In this document: in pieces, positions 25,545 through 38,469 of the stretch | Numbering within the stretch: position 1 is the first letter of the stretch | How the letters are laid out: every line of letters begins with the position of its first letter | From: Sinotaia quadrata | Taxonomy: Eukaryota; Mollusca; Gastropoda; Architaenioglossa; Viviparidae | Reading direction: 5' to 3' | Length of the DNA stretch: 64,000 bases | Assembly: GCA_028829895.1 (NCBI GenBank) | Contig: CM054178.1 | Coordinates: 71,958,835 to 72,022,834 of the forward strand | Program-made: the position numbers and the translations under genes | Notes under the pieces: generated by a model | What the model saw: the letters and a program-made list of their open reading frames with translations, nothing else | The model's database searches: none | What the model was told of the DNA's origin: nothing

Positions 25545-25900
25545 AAGAGCGTGTCTCCAGAACAAAATAAATAGATTTGTGTCTCCAGAGAAAAAGAGTG
25601 TGTCTCCAGAGAAATAGTGTGTCTCCAGGCTCCAGGGAAATAGAGTGAATACAGGGAAATAGTGTGTCCAAAGAATTAGTGTCTCCAGAGAAAGTGTGTT
25701 CTAAGAGTTAGTGTGTCTCCAGAGAAACAGTGTGTCTCAAGAGAAATAGAGTGTGTCTCCAGAGAAACAGTGTGTCTCCAGAAAAACAGAGTGTCCAAAG
25801 GTATAGAGTGTCTCCAGTGAAATAGAGTGTGTCTACGAAAAACGTTTTCCCCCAAAGATGTATAGTGTGACCAAAGAACTAGTGTTTCTAGAGATGTCAT
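25545..25900 (+). repeat. Short degenerate repeat around GTGTCTCCAGAGAAA
   Basis: GTGTCTCCAGAGAAAYAG units of about 17-24 bp recur. A minus-strand open frame with SLETH repeats is a by-product. Confidence 0.9.
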
Positions 25901-26479
25901 TTACTCGGGAACTGTTCTCTCCCTGGAGCAGTAAACAAATCCTTTGAAAACGTGTAAACTTCGCGAGCAGGACGAGTAACGTTCTTGACTAATGCATCCA
26001 TTAAGTTTTGTTAGATATTATATTCAGGTGGATTACTGGATGATTGTCAAGAATCTTAAGACAGTTAGAAGGCTGTTGTTTAGAAATATCTGCCCTGTGT
26101 TTTGCAAAATTTAGCGAGGACACGGAACGAACTTTATGTCGAACAGCAGGCAATCAAGAAGACGACACAGTTGACAGAGTGCAGTACCTTAACCTTTAAC
26201 TATTTTACCTGAAAGCCAAGTTCATCATTATCTGTGTGCCTTTCCACACACAACTTACTATTCCGACACCCAAAAACTGAAGGTCATTTGAGTTCAAAGT
26301 ACGCCAGATGGACATCGTGGTACGTACTATTCACTGTCATACACCACATGACAGAGGTCAGTATATCGGAGTCAGGGAAGGAGTTGTGTCCCTTGAAGGA
26401 ACAGGATGTTGACTGGAATCTAATGGATTATACACAACGCAAGCCTCACGCCATAAATTTCTCAGAGTAAACGTCAGAC

Positions 26480-27090
26480 ACACAAGATTTCATTCGGTCA
26501 ATCTCCTCTGTGACTCCGAGCCGATCGTGGACAGAACCAAACTCACTGGTCCTTACACTTCTCTATGGAGATTAAGGAAATGACCTTGCCATTTCACGAC
26601 GAGCAGAATTCCAAAAGACCGAACGCAGAGTAAGATTGTAGGTAAGCGTCAACTCCCCGGGGTCCTGTCAGCAAACAAGATTCGATCCTCATACACTTAC
26701 CACACCTTAAGAGTCCCCTGCATAACCCTCGGGGGAGAAAATATCGATAAAAACTCCCACGGATTCGCAAGAAGCACGAAATAATACAGATCACAGACGG
26801 CTTTTATTGCGAGCGAGATCAGAAGACCGTAAGACACGAGAGGCGGAAAAGGGATTTTTATTATCATAAACACACCTCTGAAGACGGCCTTGGCGAGAGG
26901 GTTATAAATGGCTGCAACACTTTTATTGAAAACGAACTTTGACGTCCGAGAACTAACGAAGTAGTGTCTATCTATTCATGGCATTTGAGAGGGCTCCCGC
27001 GTGGGTCATGGAGTGATTGATTTGTCGCTGTTCGACTTGCAAACTTTTGACGTTCGCGGGCGGACTGGTTCCGTGGACGGGGCACTTGAT
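26480..27090. promoter_or_regulatory. GC-richer non-repetitive island with homeodomain-like sites
   Basis: This stretch is less AT-rich than its flanks, has no tandem repeats and no convincing splice-bounded frame. It carries TTTTATTG at 26802-26809 and 26921-26928, TTTTTATTATC near 26855, and TGATTGAT (PBC/Hox type) near 27014. It may be a conserved non-coding or regulatory element; this is inferred only. Confidence 0.3.
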
Positions 27091-27387
27091 AGGTCTATGA
27101 AAGTTTGTATATGAATACATTCTGATCATTCCTGACAGAAAGGCCAGGGACTAAGGGGGACATGGGTTGGGAGAGAAACGATGTGCAGTTCTGTTTTCTT
27201 TCGTACTGAATTGAATATAATAAAGCAGCTCTCAACGAATTTAACTTGGTGTGGTGTGCTGTGCTATGTGTGTTCTACTACTTTATTTAAACATGGACGT
27301 AAAATATTATCAATGACAAAAGAGTTAAATAACTTGTTGACTTTGCTGATACGTAACGACCTATCTCAAATTAATAATGTCAGACGT

Positions 27388-27414
27388 ATATATATATATA
27401 TATATATATATATA
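27388..27414. repeat. (TA)n microsatellite
   Basis: An uninterrupted (TA)n tract. Confidence 0.97.
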
Positions 27415-27589
27415 ATCATGATTGACTGTAATGAAGTCAGAAGTGGAGATTTGAAAGAACGCTTGGGTTTCCAAATACATGCATGCTTCACTACACGCAT
27501 ATTTTGTAAACACATTTTAACATACAAAACTGAATAGGCAACGCCATACGCACATTAAATAAGCCAAGTTTTACAGTTATTAAATAAAT

Positions 27590-27910
27590 CACATCTTACA
27601 CATTTTAAACAGGCCACATGTATACGCATTAAATAAGCCACGACTTGTAGAGGTATTAAATAGGCTACGTCTAAACATATTAAGTAACTCAAGTCTTACA
27701 CTTATTAAACAGGCTACTTCTAAACATATTAAGTAACTCGTCTTACACTTATTAAAAAGGCTACTTCTAAACATATTAGGTAACTCAAGTCTTACACTTA
27801 TTAAACAGGCTACGTCTAAACATATTAAGTAACTCAAGTCTTACACTTATTAAACAGGCTACTTCTAAACATATTAAACAAGCCACGCCTTATTAAATAG
27901 GTTACGTCTA
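27590..27910 (+). repeat. About 49-bp minisatellite
   Basis: AAACATATTAAGTAACTCAA, GTCTTACACTTATTAAACAG and GCTAC recur about six times; the minus-strand CLISVRLELPNMF frame is a by-product. Confidence 0.93.
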
Positions 27911-28399
27911 TACGTATTAAATAGGCTACATCGCACACAAAAGAACAGCGGAATTAAAACATCCAGACGAAAGCGAAATGCACACACACAAATGTATTAA
28001 ACAGATCACATCTTCAATATACTAAATAAATATTAAATAAGCCACGTTTTGTAAAAATATATATATAAAGAAGAAAATTGAAATTTCTAGCGAAAATCTA
28101 CTGTTATTAACTAAATTAACACTTACAAATCTAAATGGTTAACTAAAATGGAAGAAAAATTTAATTAGAATGATATGTCAATTTATTTAAAAATAAATTA
28201 ATTTCTGGTTGTAATGTTTCCGTATGTTAACTCCCGTCGTTTCCGATATTTCATTTGTTCCGTTACTGCTTTAATCTTCTTAATCGTCTGAGAATTCGCA
28301 TTATAGTTCAATTTTTATTGATTAATGATAAACCAAAATCAGCAGAAGAAAAACAGACAAATCAGTGAAACTTCCTGCCCACAATAATGAAATGGCCGC

Positions 28400-28935
28400 C
28401 TATTGTAAAGTTATCTGGTATGACTCACTCTCAAAGATAATAAGCCTATTGTGTAATGTGGTATGACTCACTCTCAAAGACAATAAGCCTATTGTGTAAT
28501 GTGGTATGACTCACTCTCAAAGACAATAAGCCTATTGTGTAATGTAGTATGACTCACTCTCAAAGACAATAAGCCTATTGTGTAATGTGGTATGACTCAC
28601 TCTCAAAGACAATAAGCATATTGTAAAGTTATGTGGTATAACTCACTCTTAAGGACAATAAGCCTGTTGTAATGTGGCATGACTCACTCTGGAAGACAAT
28701 AAGCCTATTGCAAAGTGATGTGTTATAACTCACTCTCAAAGATAATAAGCATAATATAAAGTTATGTGATATGACTCTCTCAAGGACAATAATAAGCCTA
28801 TTGTAAAGTTAAGTGGTGTGACTCACTCTGAAAGACAATACGCCTATTATAAAGGTATGTGGTATTACTCACTCTCAAAGATAATAAGCCTATTGTAAAG
28901 TTAAGTGGTATGACTCACTCTCACAGACAATAAGC
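28400..28935 (+). repeat. 43-bp array repeating an AP-1 consensus
   Basis: About 12 units carry AATAAGCCTATTGTGTAATG and TGGTATGACTCACTCTCAAA. Eight keep TGACTCA exactly, the AP-1/TRE consensus. The first five are most alike and later ones decay. Confidence 0.95.
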
Positions 28936-29039
28936 ACACTTCGAAAGCGTATGGTGAGCTGCCAGCAGGTCCATGAACAATTGAAACCGAAAACTAATTT
29001 CACACAGTATGATTGGAATTGGACCGTTGCAACATTATT

Positions 29040-29870
29040 AATACTTTTATGTCTCCATAAGCATCATACACACAAGTTTGTATAAGAGCAATATCACACG
29101 TTACTCACACAAGGCTCTATGCATGTCATATTTAACCTCTATACCATACACATATTTTTCATAAATGTCACACACCCACATCTGTGTTAACGCCGTACAC
29201 AGGTCTCTACAAATGTCTCACACAAAACCTCTTTATTAAACACATTTTTATAAAAAGTCACACGCACATCTCTATTAACGTCATACACACACACAAAAGT
29301 CTTAAACACACATCTCTTTCAACGTTTAATACACAGTTTAAAAATTTTTTATATCACAAGTCGCTATAAATGTCAAGACTCAAAACCTCTAATCTCATGT
29401 CATGCATGCATATCTCTAAATATTAGACACACACCTCTGTATAAATATTGGACACATCTCTAAAATCAGCGTCTATGCACACTTCTTTCTAAATATCACA
29501 TAATTCTTTTAATGTCATACATGCATTTGTATAAACATCACGCACATCTCCACGAAAATCACATTATAAACATCACGCACGCATCTTTCTGAAGGTCACG
29601 TACATTTCTATAAACGTAGCATTCACGTCTATAAACACCACGCACACATCTCTACAAACGTCACGCGCATTTCTATAAATGTAGCATTCACATGTCTATA
29701 AACACCACACACATATTTCTACAAACGTAATACACATTTCTATAAACGTAGCACTCAAATGTTTATAAACACCACGCACACATCTCTATATCTCTTTAAA
29801 CGTAACGATCATATGCCAGTAAACGTCACGCACACGTCTCTATAAACGTAACACTCGCATCTCCATAAGC
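29040..29870 (+). repeat. Degenerate repeat around TCTATAAACGTNNCACNCAC
   Basis: Short units with CTCTATAAACRTCACGCACA recur irregularly over 800 bp. Confidence 0.8.
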
Positions 29871-32799
29871 ATTATAATGTATATGTATAATATATGTGTA
29901 TAATTATACATATCTACAGTCTCTCTAATGTCAAACAAATATCACGTCATAGGCACAGCTGTATTAATATAATGTAAACAAGTCTCTATGAACATATTCT
30001 TTTATTTGCGCACTTTGCTCACAGGCAGTATAGAACACAGTATGTGTACTGCCTCCCTCTTGAGAATACATGTTCCGATGTGCGTAATTTCAGAGCAGCA
30101 AAATTATGGGTCACAATTTACTATTTATTCATCATTTGGGTGTTTTTTTTCTTATTTATATCTTTGTTGCAAAACAAAAACCAAATAAGACTGTTAAGTA
30201 TTTTTAAATAGCACTTTGCATTTTCACTGTGTTTATATATAATTCAGTATTTATTCCGACTTTTTCCTCTTGCTCGTTAATAATCTGCTGAATCCGTGAG
30301 AAGATTCTTCCTACGAGCATTTTTGTTGTTGTGTGCATTATAAACAGCTTCCGTCTTGTTCTTATATTATACTTATGAAAATTAATATTCTTCTGTGAAT
30401 ATTATTTGCGGTGACAACTGTGCGATCTATTTCTGTGAAATTCGTTTTACATCTCAGAAAAAGTAATTATATGAAGGAAAGTGTTCAGCTATCTCTAATG
30501 CGAATTATCTCCCTTTGCATGGCCATATTCACCAACAAAGGGATCCTCCGCATGTCGAAAACGGAGTTTTGTTTGCCTATTTCAAAATGGATGGGGCCTT
30601 AATTGCTATGCCCAACATGTTCTTAGTGATAGCGTTTTTGTTGCTAGATTTCAATATCCAATCCGTTGAACAAAATATTGCATGTTTTAAACTGTTTACA
30701 ATTATTAATTACACCAATGAAATACAAATACCAGATTTATTTATAATTAAAGGGATGAATCTGATACTTCACATTAGGCAGAATTATATATAGAATTGTA
30801 AATAAATTGGTTCTTATGTATTCCCATTAAAATAACACATACACACACTACACAAAATCATACAAAAAACTGCAAGAGATTTTCCAGAAATAATTTAATT
30901 AGAAAATATGACAATAAAAATACTTAATTAAAATGAAGTAGTAAGTGTGTGGATATGGATAAAATTAAAAACGGTTTCATAATTTTCATGCATTCCACTC
31001 TCTAACCACTAGCATCACAGACAATGCATTGAAACACATGCAGATGATACCATCACAGGCAATACACACACACATACAGCTGATACTATTATGGACAATA
31101 CACTCACACACATACAGTCAATTTCTCCTTTCAATTGTAAACTTCAGCATTGCCATAAAATTGATGACAACATGAGATATTATTTCTTCTGTCAGACTAA
31201 TCATTAATCAAACCAGTCTCATTTGTTTAAATCAGCCTTCATGAATGTTTACAGCATTATCTGAAGATGGTTGCACAGAACTAGCTGTTTCGACCAATTT
31301 TGATGATTCTGAAATAGAGATTTTATAATTATATTAAGTAATATAACAAATTTATTACTAATATGACATTATTTAGTTAAAGTATTCTTTACTTTTATTA
31401 GTAAATATAGGTTTTCATTTTAAGAAGAAAATCTGGACAAATGAATAATTATAATTTGTGCAAAAAATGGGGAACTACTATGTCAATAGTTACATTATGC
31501 ATGAATTAATTCCCTTAGAAATCAAATAGCCTTTTTCTTCCTCAAATAAATGGGGGACGTTTCTAACTTACGCTGATTTCGCACCAAAATAGGTTGGGGT
31601 TGGGTGAAGTGTTATGGGATTGGTGGGGACAGAATTAAGCTTCAGCCATACATTACAACTGGCAATGGGTTTATTTATTTTTTTATTAATGGATTAATTT
31701 ATTTAAATTTTGGATGAAGTGAAAACACTATATTATTTTCATTTATTTTGTTCTCTTTATTTTTATTATTTAATTTTTTCCTATTCATTAGTATTACTAT
31801 TATTATCATGGTGACCTGATTACTGTCAATAGTATTGTTGACATTATGACAGATAATAAATTTTCCTTTACCTTTGTTACTTAATTTTATTTTGACCCAA
31901 TAATAATAACATTAATTCAACCGTAATAAGTGGGATTGATAAAAATATCACTTTTGCTAGTTCAAAGTAGAATAATACTCAATCAACCACCTAAAATCTT
32001 CGTTTAATTCAATTCCCTCCCTTTGTCTAACAATTATTTACGTTATTGTCTTTTGTCGATGAGTTCTATATTATCCTATCCATCTGGACATTTTATCTTC
32101 TTTCATTTCTATTTTTTTAATCTACTGTCTTGTTTATTAAATCCCCATCTGTTAATTATTGACTTCTTTTCTCATCCCGTGACGTTCATATATGTTATAG
32201 GGACTTATTCACAAAGGGGATATGGGGGACTTGAGCTAGACTGAATATTATATGTCTTAGCATAGGCTAGATATTTGTGATACACCATTCCATTGTGCAG
32301 CTCTTGTATTTGTTTACTGAAAGTGGGTGCACTTGACTGAAGGACCAAGCTAAGTTTTTCAGCAAGCAAGGGAGGAATTAATTAAAACATTTGATTCTTT
32401 TCTTGTCTTTCTCTCCTTCTGCTCTTCATGCACACATGCCACAGTTAGGACTAGAAAAGAAAAGAAATGCTTACAATGTTTTCATTTAAAAGTTATCTTT
32501 TCATGTATTCTTTACTGGAGATTTTCTGACTTCCGGTCGTGGGGTGCCTGCCAAGAAAACAAAAGTAGACAGACACAAAACTATTTGTAGTTTATAATCC
32601 TATTACATCTGTGTAAAATACCCAAAAGTAAATATTACTTTAATGCTCTAGAAAAAAATAGCAAATCTAACAAATTTGTGTTCAAGGTATGTAAAATTTT
32701 TTTTAAAAAAATCAACAATGTATTTTAATGAATGCAATAATCTTAAGCCATATTATTCATGCTTCCAAGGTTAATAGAATAACAATAATAAAGTAAATA
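29871..32799. other. AT-rich spacer between the 29-kb repeats and NSMCE2
   Basis: No exon, repeat array or transposon terminus was recognised. 30500-30600 has a less AT-rich block with TTATCTCCCTTTGCATGGCC that may be an old interspersed repeat. Confidence 0.5.
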
Positions 32800-32914
32800 T
32801 TACGTACTACTAGTTTGTTTCTTGAGATTTTCTATATATTTCCGCATCTCCTTGTAGTCTTCCAGGTCTGGAGAAGTGATAGGCTTTTTGTTGCCACATC
32901 CACCCACAGGACAC
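32800..32914 (-). CDS. NSMCE2: NSMCE2 coding exon 5, end of SP-RING and stop
   Basis: The acceptor TTATTTATGCAG precedes 32914. The 115 nt finish codon 200 and give CPVGGCGNKK followed by a charged tail ending in KKQTSST and a TAA at 32802-32800. C201 and C206 are the last two zinc ligands. Joining exons 4 and 5 gives KKAMCPVGGC, the family hallmark, which confirms the splice. On the minus strand only ATTAAA-type polyadenylation variants are visible downstream, near 32722 and 32638; neither is certain. Confidence 0.92.
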
Positions 32915-35900
32915 CTGCATAAATAACATATACTGGAATATAACTTAAAAATAACAACCCCCATTACTTAATATAAATTCAATGGTATAAAAAAATACAA
33001 AGAAATCAAACTCAATAAATTTAGCAGAAACACAAGGTAATAAATTAAAAAGGAAAGAAACACATGAAACACAAAACATTAATACAGTTCTGAGACGATT
33101 CAACACAAATGCAGACATACACAATCACGCACACACACAAAAGAAAGTAGGCAAAAAAGCTTTCAAAAGAATTAATGCCCCTGATTTTTCCCTTATGAGT
33201 TCTTAAATATTCCTTAATCGATGAAAATTTGTAAGTCAAATGTACATATTTATGGGGTACTGTGTTTGGCTTAAGGATAATATGAGTTTAAAAAAAAGTT
33301 CTGTTGGTTACTCATGATCAATTGACAATGATAACAAATGCCAGTTTAGATGTCCACTGTTGTACATCCTAAATAGACTTCTTTTTAAAGAGGAAACAAA
33401 TATGAGAATCTGATATGACTATAATAGAACTGGACATCAGATCAATAAATATAGAATAATATAAAATATTTTAAACAAAATCTGCAATATAGTGACAATT
33501 TTTATTTTTAACATTTTAAAACAGAAGGAATTCCATTATTTGAAAGGCAACTCATCCTTAAAAAAGATGGCAATAATACAAAACACAACACTATCAAAAT
33601 ATTTTTATATTAATCATTAATTATGTATAATATCATAAATGAAAAAATAAAACAGGATGCAATTGCACATACATTGCTTTCTTGCCACGCCGCTTGACAT
33701 ACTCCATGATACCAGTCTTGTCGTATGCATGGTTACAAATGATGTTGCGAACTGGATTGACCATTTGCTTACCGGTGTAAGGACATTTTGTGTTCAAGTT
33801 CTGGTGTGTCAGCTCGATGTCATCTTCGGTTAAAGGTCCACCTACTACCAAGTTACAAGGCACCTGACCTGCACACAATACAGGTGCAACAACTAGAAAT
33901 AAAACATTAAACTACAGCTTAGATACAGTTACAAACTATAAGCTTTCAAACTAGGAGGCAAGTTGAACTAAATGAAATTCAAACTCTGGAGTTTGTACAA
34001 CACACAACATGCATCAAAATGCAATACACTTACCTAAAGAGACTGGACTTAATTAAGTATTGGAGGTTATGGGTTCAAGGCTAGGTTAGTTTTAGAATAC
34101 AATAAAATATAATCCAGACCTTGGATATACATTATAATACTTTACATGTAATAACTGAAATTTCACTCTATTTAAAAGAGTTCATCCAATTGAGCTTATA
34201 AAATGAAGGGTGATTGTACATATTATTTTTCAACTTATGCTTGTTGGGTTTGTTTAATCACGGGAGTTTCCCCCCTTTCTTGCTGGATTGCTATTAAAAA
34301 AGTGCCCATGGTAGTTTTCTACAAAATCAGATTTATATCACCCCTGAACACATTTAAACTGTTGGCAATGAAAACTGTGGTGGTTTTATATATATAGAGA
34401 TAGATAGATAGAGAGAGAGAGTTGTGTGTGTTGTGTGTGTTGTGTGTGTGTGTGTGTGTGTGTATGCATATGCATAAATTACAGAACATTGTAACCAAAT
34501 GTTAAAACTGTATATGCTATATAAAGGATCAAGAGGATGTCTAACTAGAGTGCCTGAACTAGACATTCCCTTTACCCTAATGTAACTCTAACTTGAGTGT
34601 TATACCAGGGTGCCGACTGTCCCAAATCTTTTGCTCCAGTTCCAAATATTTTTCGTGCTTTTTAAGGTGCCTATCATCATTTTTTTCTTCTAGTTTTTGT
34701 AAGTTCTCTGTCAACATTCTTTCTAGACTCCCTACCTCACCATCTCCATCTGCCTGTAAAACAAACAAAAATTAAAAAAAAATAATGAATGGTTGGTGTA
34801 TTACTAACAGAATAAGAAGCATTGGGTATATTAATAACCGAAAGAATAGTGATGCATTTATTAAAGAAACAAAATTAATGTCTTGTGTAGTAAGAAAGAG
34901 TAGTGCTGAATATATTCATAATACAAAATTACTATCTGGACTATTACTAACAGAAAGAGTAGTTTTAGATATATTTTAATTACAAAATTAATGTTTGGTG
35001 TATCACTAACACGAAAGTAATTTTAGGTTGATTACAAATAATGAATTACTGTTTGGTGTATTACTAAACACAAGTTAAAGGTTGATTACAAATATAAAGT
35101 TAGTGTTTGGTGCATTACTAAACACAAGAGCAGTTTTAGATCTATTACATATACAAAATTAATGCTGGGTGTATTACTAATAGAAATAGTGTTAGGTATA
35201 CATATATATATATACCACCTTCTTATTTTGTGTGAATAAAAGGAAGATACATTTAACTTAATCAGAAATGAATAAGTAGAAATAATAGTGGGACTAATGC
35301 ACACAACTGTTTACAGATACTTGTTGATCGTCCAATTACAAGGATTCTTTAATCTACTAATTTGTGCATTTAAATAATGCAGTACAAGTTAAGCTCATTA
35401 AGTTCTGGGTTTTACCTTTGCTAAACATTTAAGCAAACAATAAATGCAAGATCATTAAAATAATAAAGCTTGAGCAACAAATATGACATTATAAAAATAA
35501 TGTTAAAATCACTGTTCACTAAAGAAAATTTTACAAAATAGTTGCTTAATTAATCTGAAAACTTCCATTAATATCTTGCAAAGAAGTAGGCAGATAGCTC
35601 AAAATCTGATAACCTGAACTTATGCTTTTACTGCAGCAGCATTTAGCTTTGTTATGGTTGCTCTACTCTGGATAAATGGGGAAAACATATCAAGCAGTAT
35701 TTCATTAAAACTTTAGTAATATATTGGTGTACTTAAAATACTGTAAATAGCTGAAAAAATTGTGTTCAACTCCAATTTTAATAACTAATGAAATGTAAAG
35801 CAAAAAATCGTGCACACAATAAAAAAATCACTTTTTCAAAATATAAAATCCCTCACATTTACACTAATAGCAATGCAAATACTTTAAATATCTAACCATA

Positions 35901-38469
35901 CATCTAAAATAATAAAACAAAACATTAATGCCACACAACTGAAGTAAAACAATTCAATATCAATTTACAAGTTTACATGTATAGCCTATGTCATAAATAT
36001 CCACCATTTTATCTTTCATAATATTTTTTATTTTTCCCCCCCTCCCTCCTCAATTTACATGTATATGTTAAGTCAAGATATACTGCAAGGTTTCTGGTTA
36101 TTTATTTCCCTTTTAATATTTTCTTTTGAGGTTTTTATACGTATGCATATTTGCATATTTTGATTGTTTTTCCCAAAATGTATGTTTTCTTATTAAAAAT
36201 TGTGGTTTTTGTCCAAATTTAAAGTTATTTAAAAAAATCTTCTGTATTTATAAATGTATTTTCCAAATCAAAACTTGCCATAAATGCACGTGTTTGGTTC
36301 ACAATTATAACTATACTTTTTAAGTGTACACAAGAATGTGGCATATGGAAACAAAGAGCATTATCTCCCCTTCCTTATTAATGGTTATGAAAATGCTATA
36401 ACAATTGTTCTCTAGGTCTTTTGTTTGCAATCTTTAATAAATAATCCCTTGATTACATAACATACATTATGGATTAGTTTATAAAAGCTTGCTTGCTTTC
36501 CATTTTCTCTCGATACATAGAACATTTATGAACTCGACCTGTCTGGCCAAGGGAGACAAATGTTTTAAAGTAGTGCTTAGCAGAAGATGCTATTTTCCCT
36601 TCAATAATAATGTACCAGTTGTGGTTTTCTTTATAACACTCAAATATTGACCATCTTGGAGTGGCAAATTTTCATAACCCTCCTATAATGCGATCCTGTG
36701 TTTATCATGATCAGAAGTTTTGGACTCCAATTATGGCATTATAACAGCATTTCTCTTTTGTTTCCCGCTGATTAAGATTTTCATTGACAGATATACCATC
36801 AATATAAATAAAAATGTAAGCTAATGCCATATCCGTGCAGATCACAAGCACCTGACAATTATGGGGAGTGCTTTTGCTTTAGTAAAAGTTTGGAGGATAA
36901 AGTAGTGCATCAAAATTCCCATCAGAAAGTTTACATGCATTAATCAAAGAAAACTCACGTGCTCCATCACGTCATCAACAGCCTTCATAAAATTATCTAT
37001 GTCACGTTCCATTCTGATATAGTTCATCATGATTTCTTGCACCTGCTTCACATGTTTGTCCTCAGCTAAAGTGAAGGAAATGGAGAAAAGAGGTCAGGAG
37101 ATTGAGAAAAATGGGTGGAGAAAAGGTCAGGAGGTGGAGAAAAAAGGTGGAGAAAAGAGGTCAGGAGATGGAGAAAAGGGGTGGAGAAAAAAGGCCAGGA
37201 GATGGAGAAAAGAAGACAGGAGATGGAGAAAAGGTGGAGAAAAAAGGCCAGGAGATAGAGAAAGATCAGAAGATGGTAAAAAGAGGTTAGGAGATGAAGA
37301 GGTTGAGAAAAAGGGCCAGAAGATGGAGAAAAGAGGTCAGGAAATGGAGAAAAGAGGTGGAGAAAAAGGGTCAGGAGATGGAGAAAAGGGGCAGAGAAAA
37401 AAGGCCAAGAAATGGAGAAAAGAGGTCAGGAGCTGGAGAAAATATGTCAGGAAATGAATTAATTAAAAGAGTATATATCAATAAAAATAAAAAGAATATT
37501 TTAACAATTGTTTGCATTAAAGTGACTCAAGTTGCATTAACCTTTAGTAACACATTTACATGCCCTAGCAATTAACTGGAACCAAGATAACTGAAAATGT
37601 TAGTTATTTTCAACAAATGGTGTAAAAATTAAGAAGTCTGAAATGTTTTCTTTGTAATATTAGTAGTGGTAGTAGTAGTAGCACATCTTCATTCTGATCA
37701 ATCTAAAATATGAGGCTTTCTTTTAGAATTTGCAAGAAACATTATATCATCTAATACTATTATTTAACGCAAACATTTTGCTCTAAATCACATTTGAAAA
37801 AATTGGTTGGGACTGCTTAATGAATTAATTAGAACACATTTTCAGAATAAGCAGGTTACACTGAAGCACATGAATTGTTCACAGAAAGGCAATTCCTGCA
37901 AACATTTTTCTGTCATTTGCTAAACAGGATATACTACTCTTTCACTTCCTTTGCTGTCTTAGGAGCTTTATACCATATGATTATGAATTATGACTTAACT
38001 GCTTCAATATTACAGTTGGTCACTATTCTCAACAATTATGAGCTAGGAAGAAGTTGTTTTTGTTATGAAAAATCTCAATGACCAAGGTGAAGGTATATAT
38101 CTTTAACTCATCCATGACTGCAACTTTTGGCATGTTCAAGGGGAGTTCAACCAGTTGACCTCTTGGCCATCTAGCTCCCTTAGGCAGTGACTATTTTCAT
38201 CCTGCTGCAAGCGAAAACGTTCTCTTAGATATTCTTGCAGAAAATATGAGTATGCAAGAATCTCTGTTCAAAGCTCAGTGTGACTTGTAGCTTTTTGTAT
38301 TAAAAAAATTCAATATTTTACCTTTAGAATAGTCAGCCATATCTGTTGCTACTTCCAAAACATTTTCCATGCCAACACTGAAGTAGGATTTGACTTGTCG
38401 CATGATGTTCAAGGACTGTTCCACTCCACGAAAATTTGGTTGGTTGATGGAGTTGTTTGATAAACTCAT
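32800..38469 (-). CDS. NSMCE2: NSMCE2/MMS21 homologue, SMC5-SMC6 SUMO E3 ligase (five coding exons, complete)
   Basis: Coding exons on the minus strand are 38469-38322, 37065-36959, 34753-34606, 33868-33673 and 32914-32800. They total 714 nt, and every intron is GT-AG with phases 1, 0, 1, 2 that restore one frame of 237 residues; human NSMCE2 has 247. Residues 1-134 are hydrophilic and helical, matching the part of the family that packs on the SMC5 coiled coil. Residues about 147-206 form the SP-RING: C163-P-Y-T, then NPV, C179-x-H181, KKAMCP and zinc ligands C201 and C206, in the spacing of the human protein. The family attaches SUMO to targets in the nucleus during DNA repair, replication-fork restart and chromosome segregation. 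No frameshift or stop is seen. The identification rests on recognised motifs; a database search was not possible. Confidence is high for family and moderate for each exact splice site. Confidence 0.93.
33673..33868 (-). CDS. NSMCE2: NSMCE2 coding exon 4, first part of the SP-RING
   Basis: The acceptor TTGTGTGCAG precedes 33868 and the donor GCAAT/GTATGT follows 33673. The 196 nt encode residues 135-199 plus two bases of codon 200. They include the pre-RING strand LTEDDIELTHQNLNTKCP, the NPV turn and the first zinc ligands in IICNHAYDK. The exon ends just before the second pair of cysteines, so the RING is split between exons 4 and 5. Confidence 0.93.
34606..34753 (-). CDS. NSMCE2: NSMCE2 coding exon 3
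   Basis: The acceptor TGTTTGTTTTACAG precedes 34753 and the donor CCTG/GTATAA follows 34606. The 148 nt encode residues 86-134, a coiled-coil-like stretch with SLERMLTENLQKLEEKNDD and KYLELEQKIWD. It enters in phase 0 and leaves in phase 1. Confidence 0.9.
34850..35190 (+). repeat. About 60-bp degenerate repeat in NSMCE2 intron 2
   Basis: ACAAAATTAATGTTTGGTGT and ATTACTAACAGAAAGAGTAG recur about six times. Confidence 0.85.
36959..37065 (-). CDS. NSMCE2: NSMCE2 coding exon 2
   Basis: The acceptor CACTTTAG precedes 37065 and the consensus donor CAC/GTGAGT follows 36959. The 107 nt complete the split alanine codon and encode residues 50-85, including KQVQEIMMNYIRMERDIDNF, a charged helical stretch expected in the SMC5-binding part. 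The exon ends in phase 0. Its upstream intron flank is a long polypyrimidine minisatellite on the coding strand, listed separately. Confidence 0.9.
37074..37460 (+). repeat. Purine-rich minisatellite in NSMCE2 intron
   Basis: Almost every base on the plus strand is A or G. Short degenerate units such as GGTCAGGAGATGGAGAAAAG alternate with GTGGAGAAAA. The array leaves long open frames rich in K, E, R and G that are by-products of the repeat. On the gene's coding strand it is a pyrimidine tract of roughly 390 nt that ends next to the exon 2 acceptor. Confidence 0.95.

Noticed and set aside
25065..29870. Regular direct repeats considered as a CRISPR array
   Set aside because: Repeats are contiguous with no unique spacers, and the DNA is eukaryotic.
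37029..37457. 142-codon open frame rich in K, E, R and G
   Set aside because: It is the reading of the purine-rich minisatellite inside an NSMCE2 intron; no splice or start evidence.
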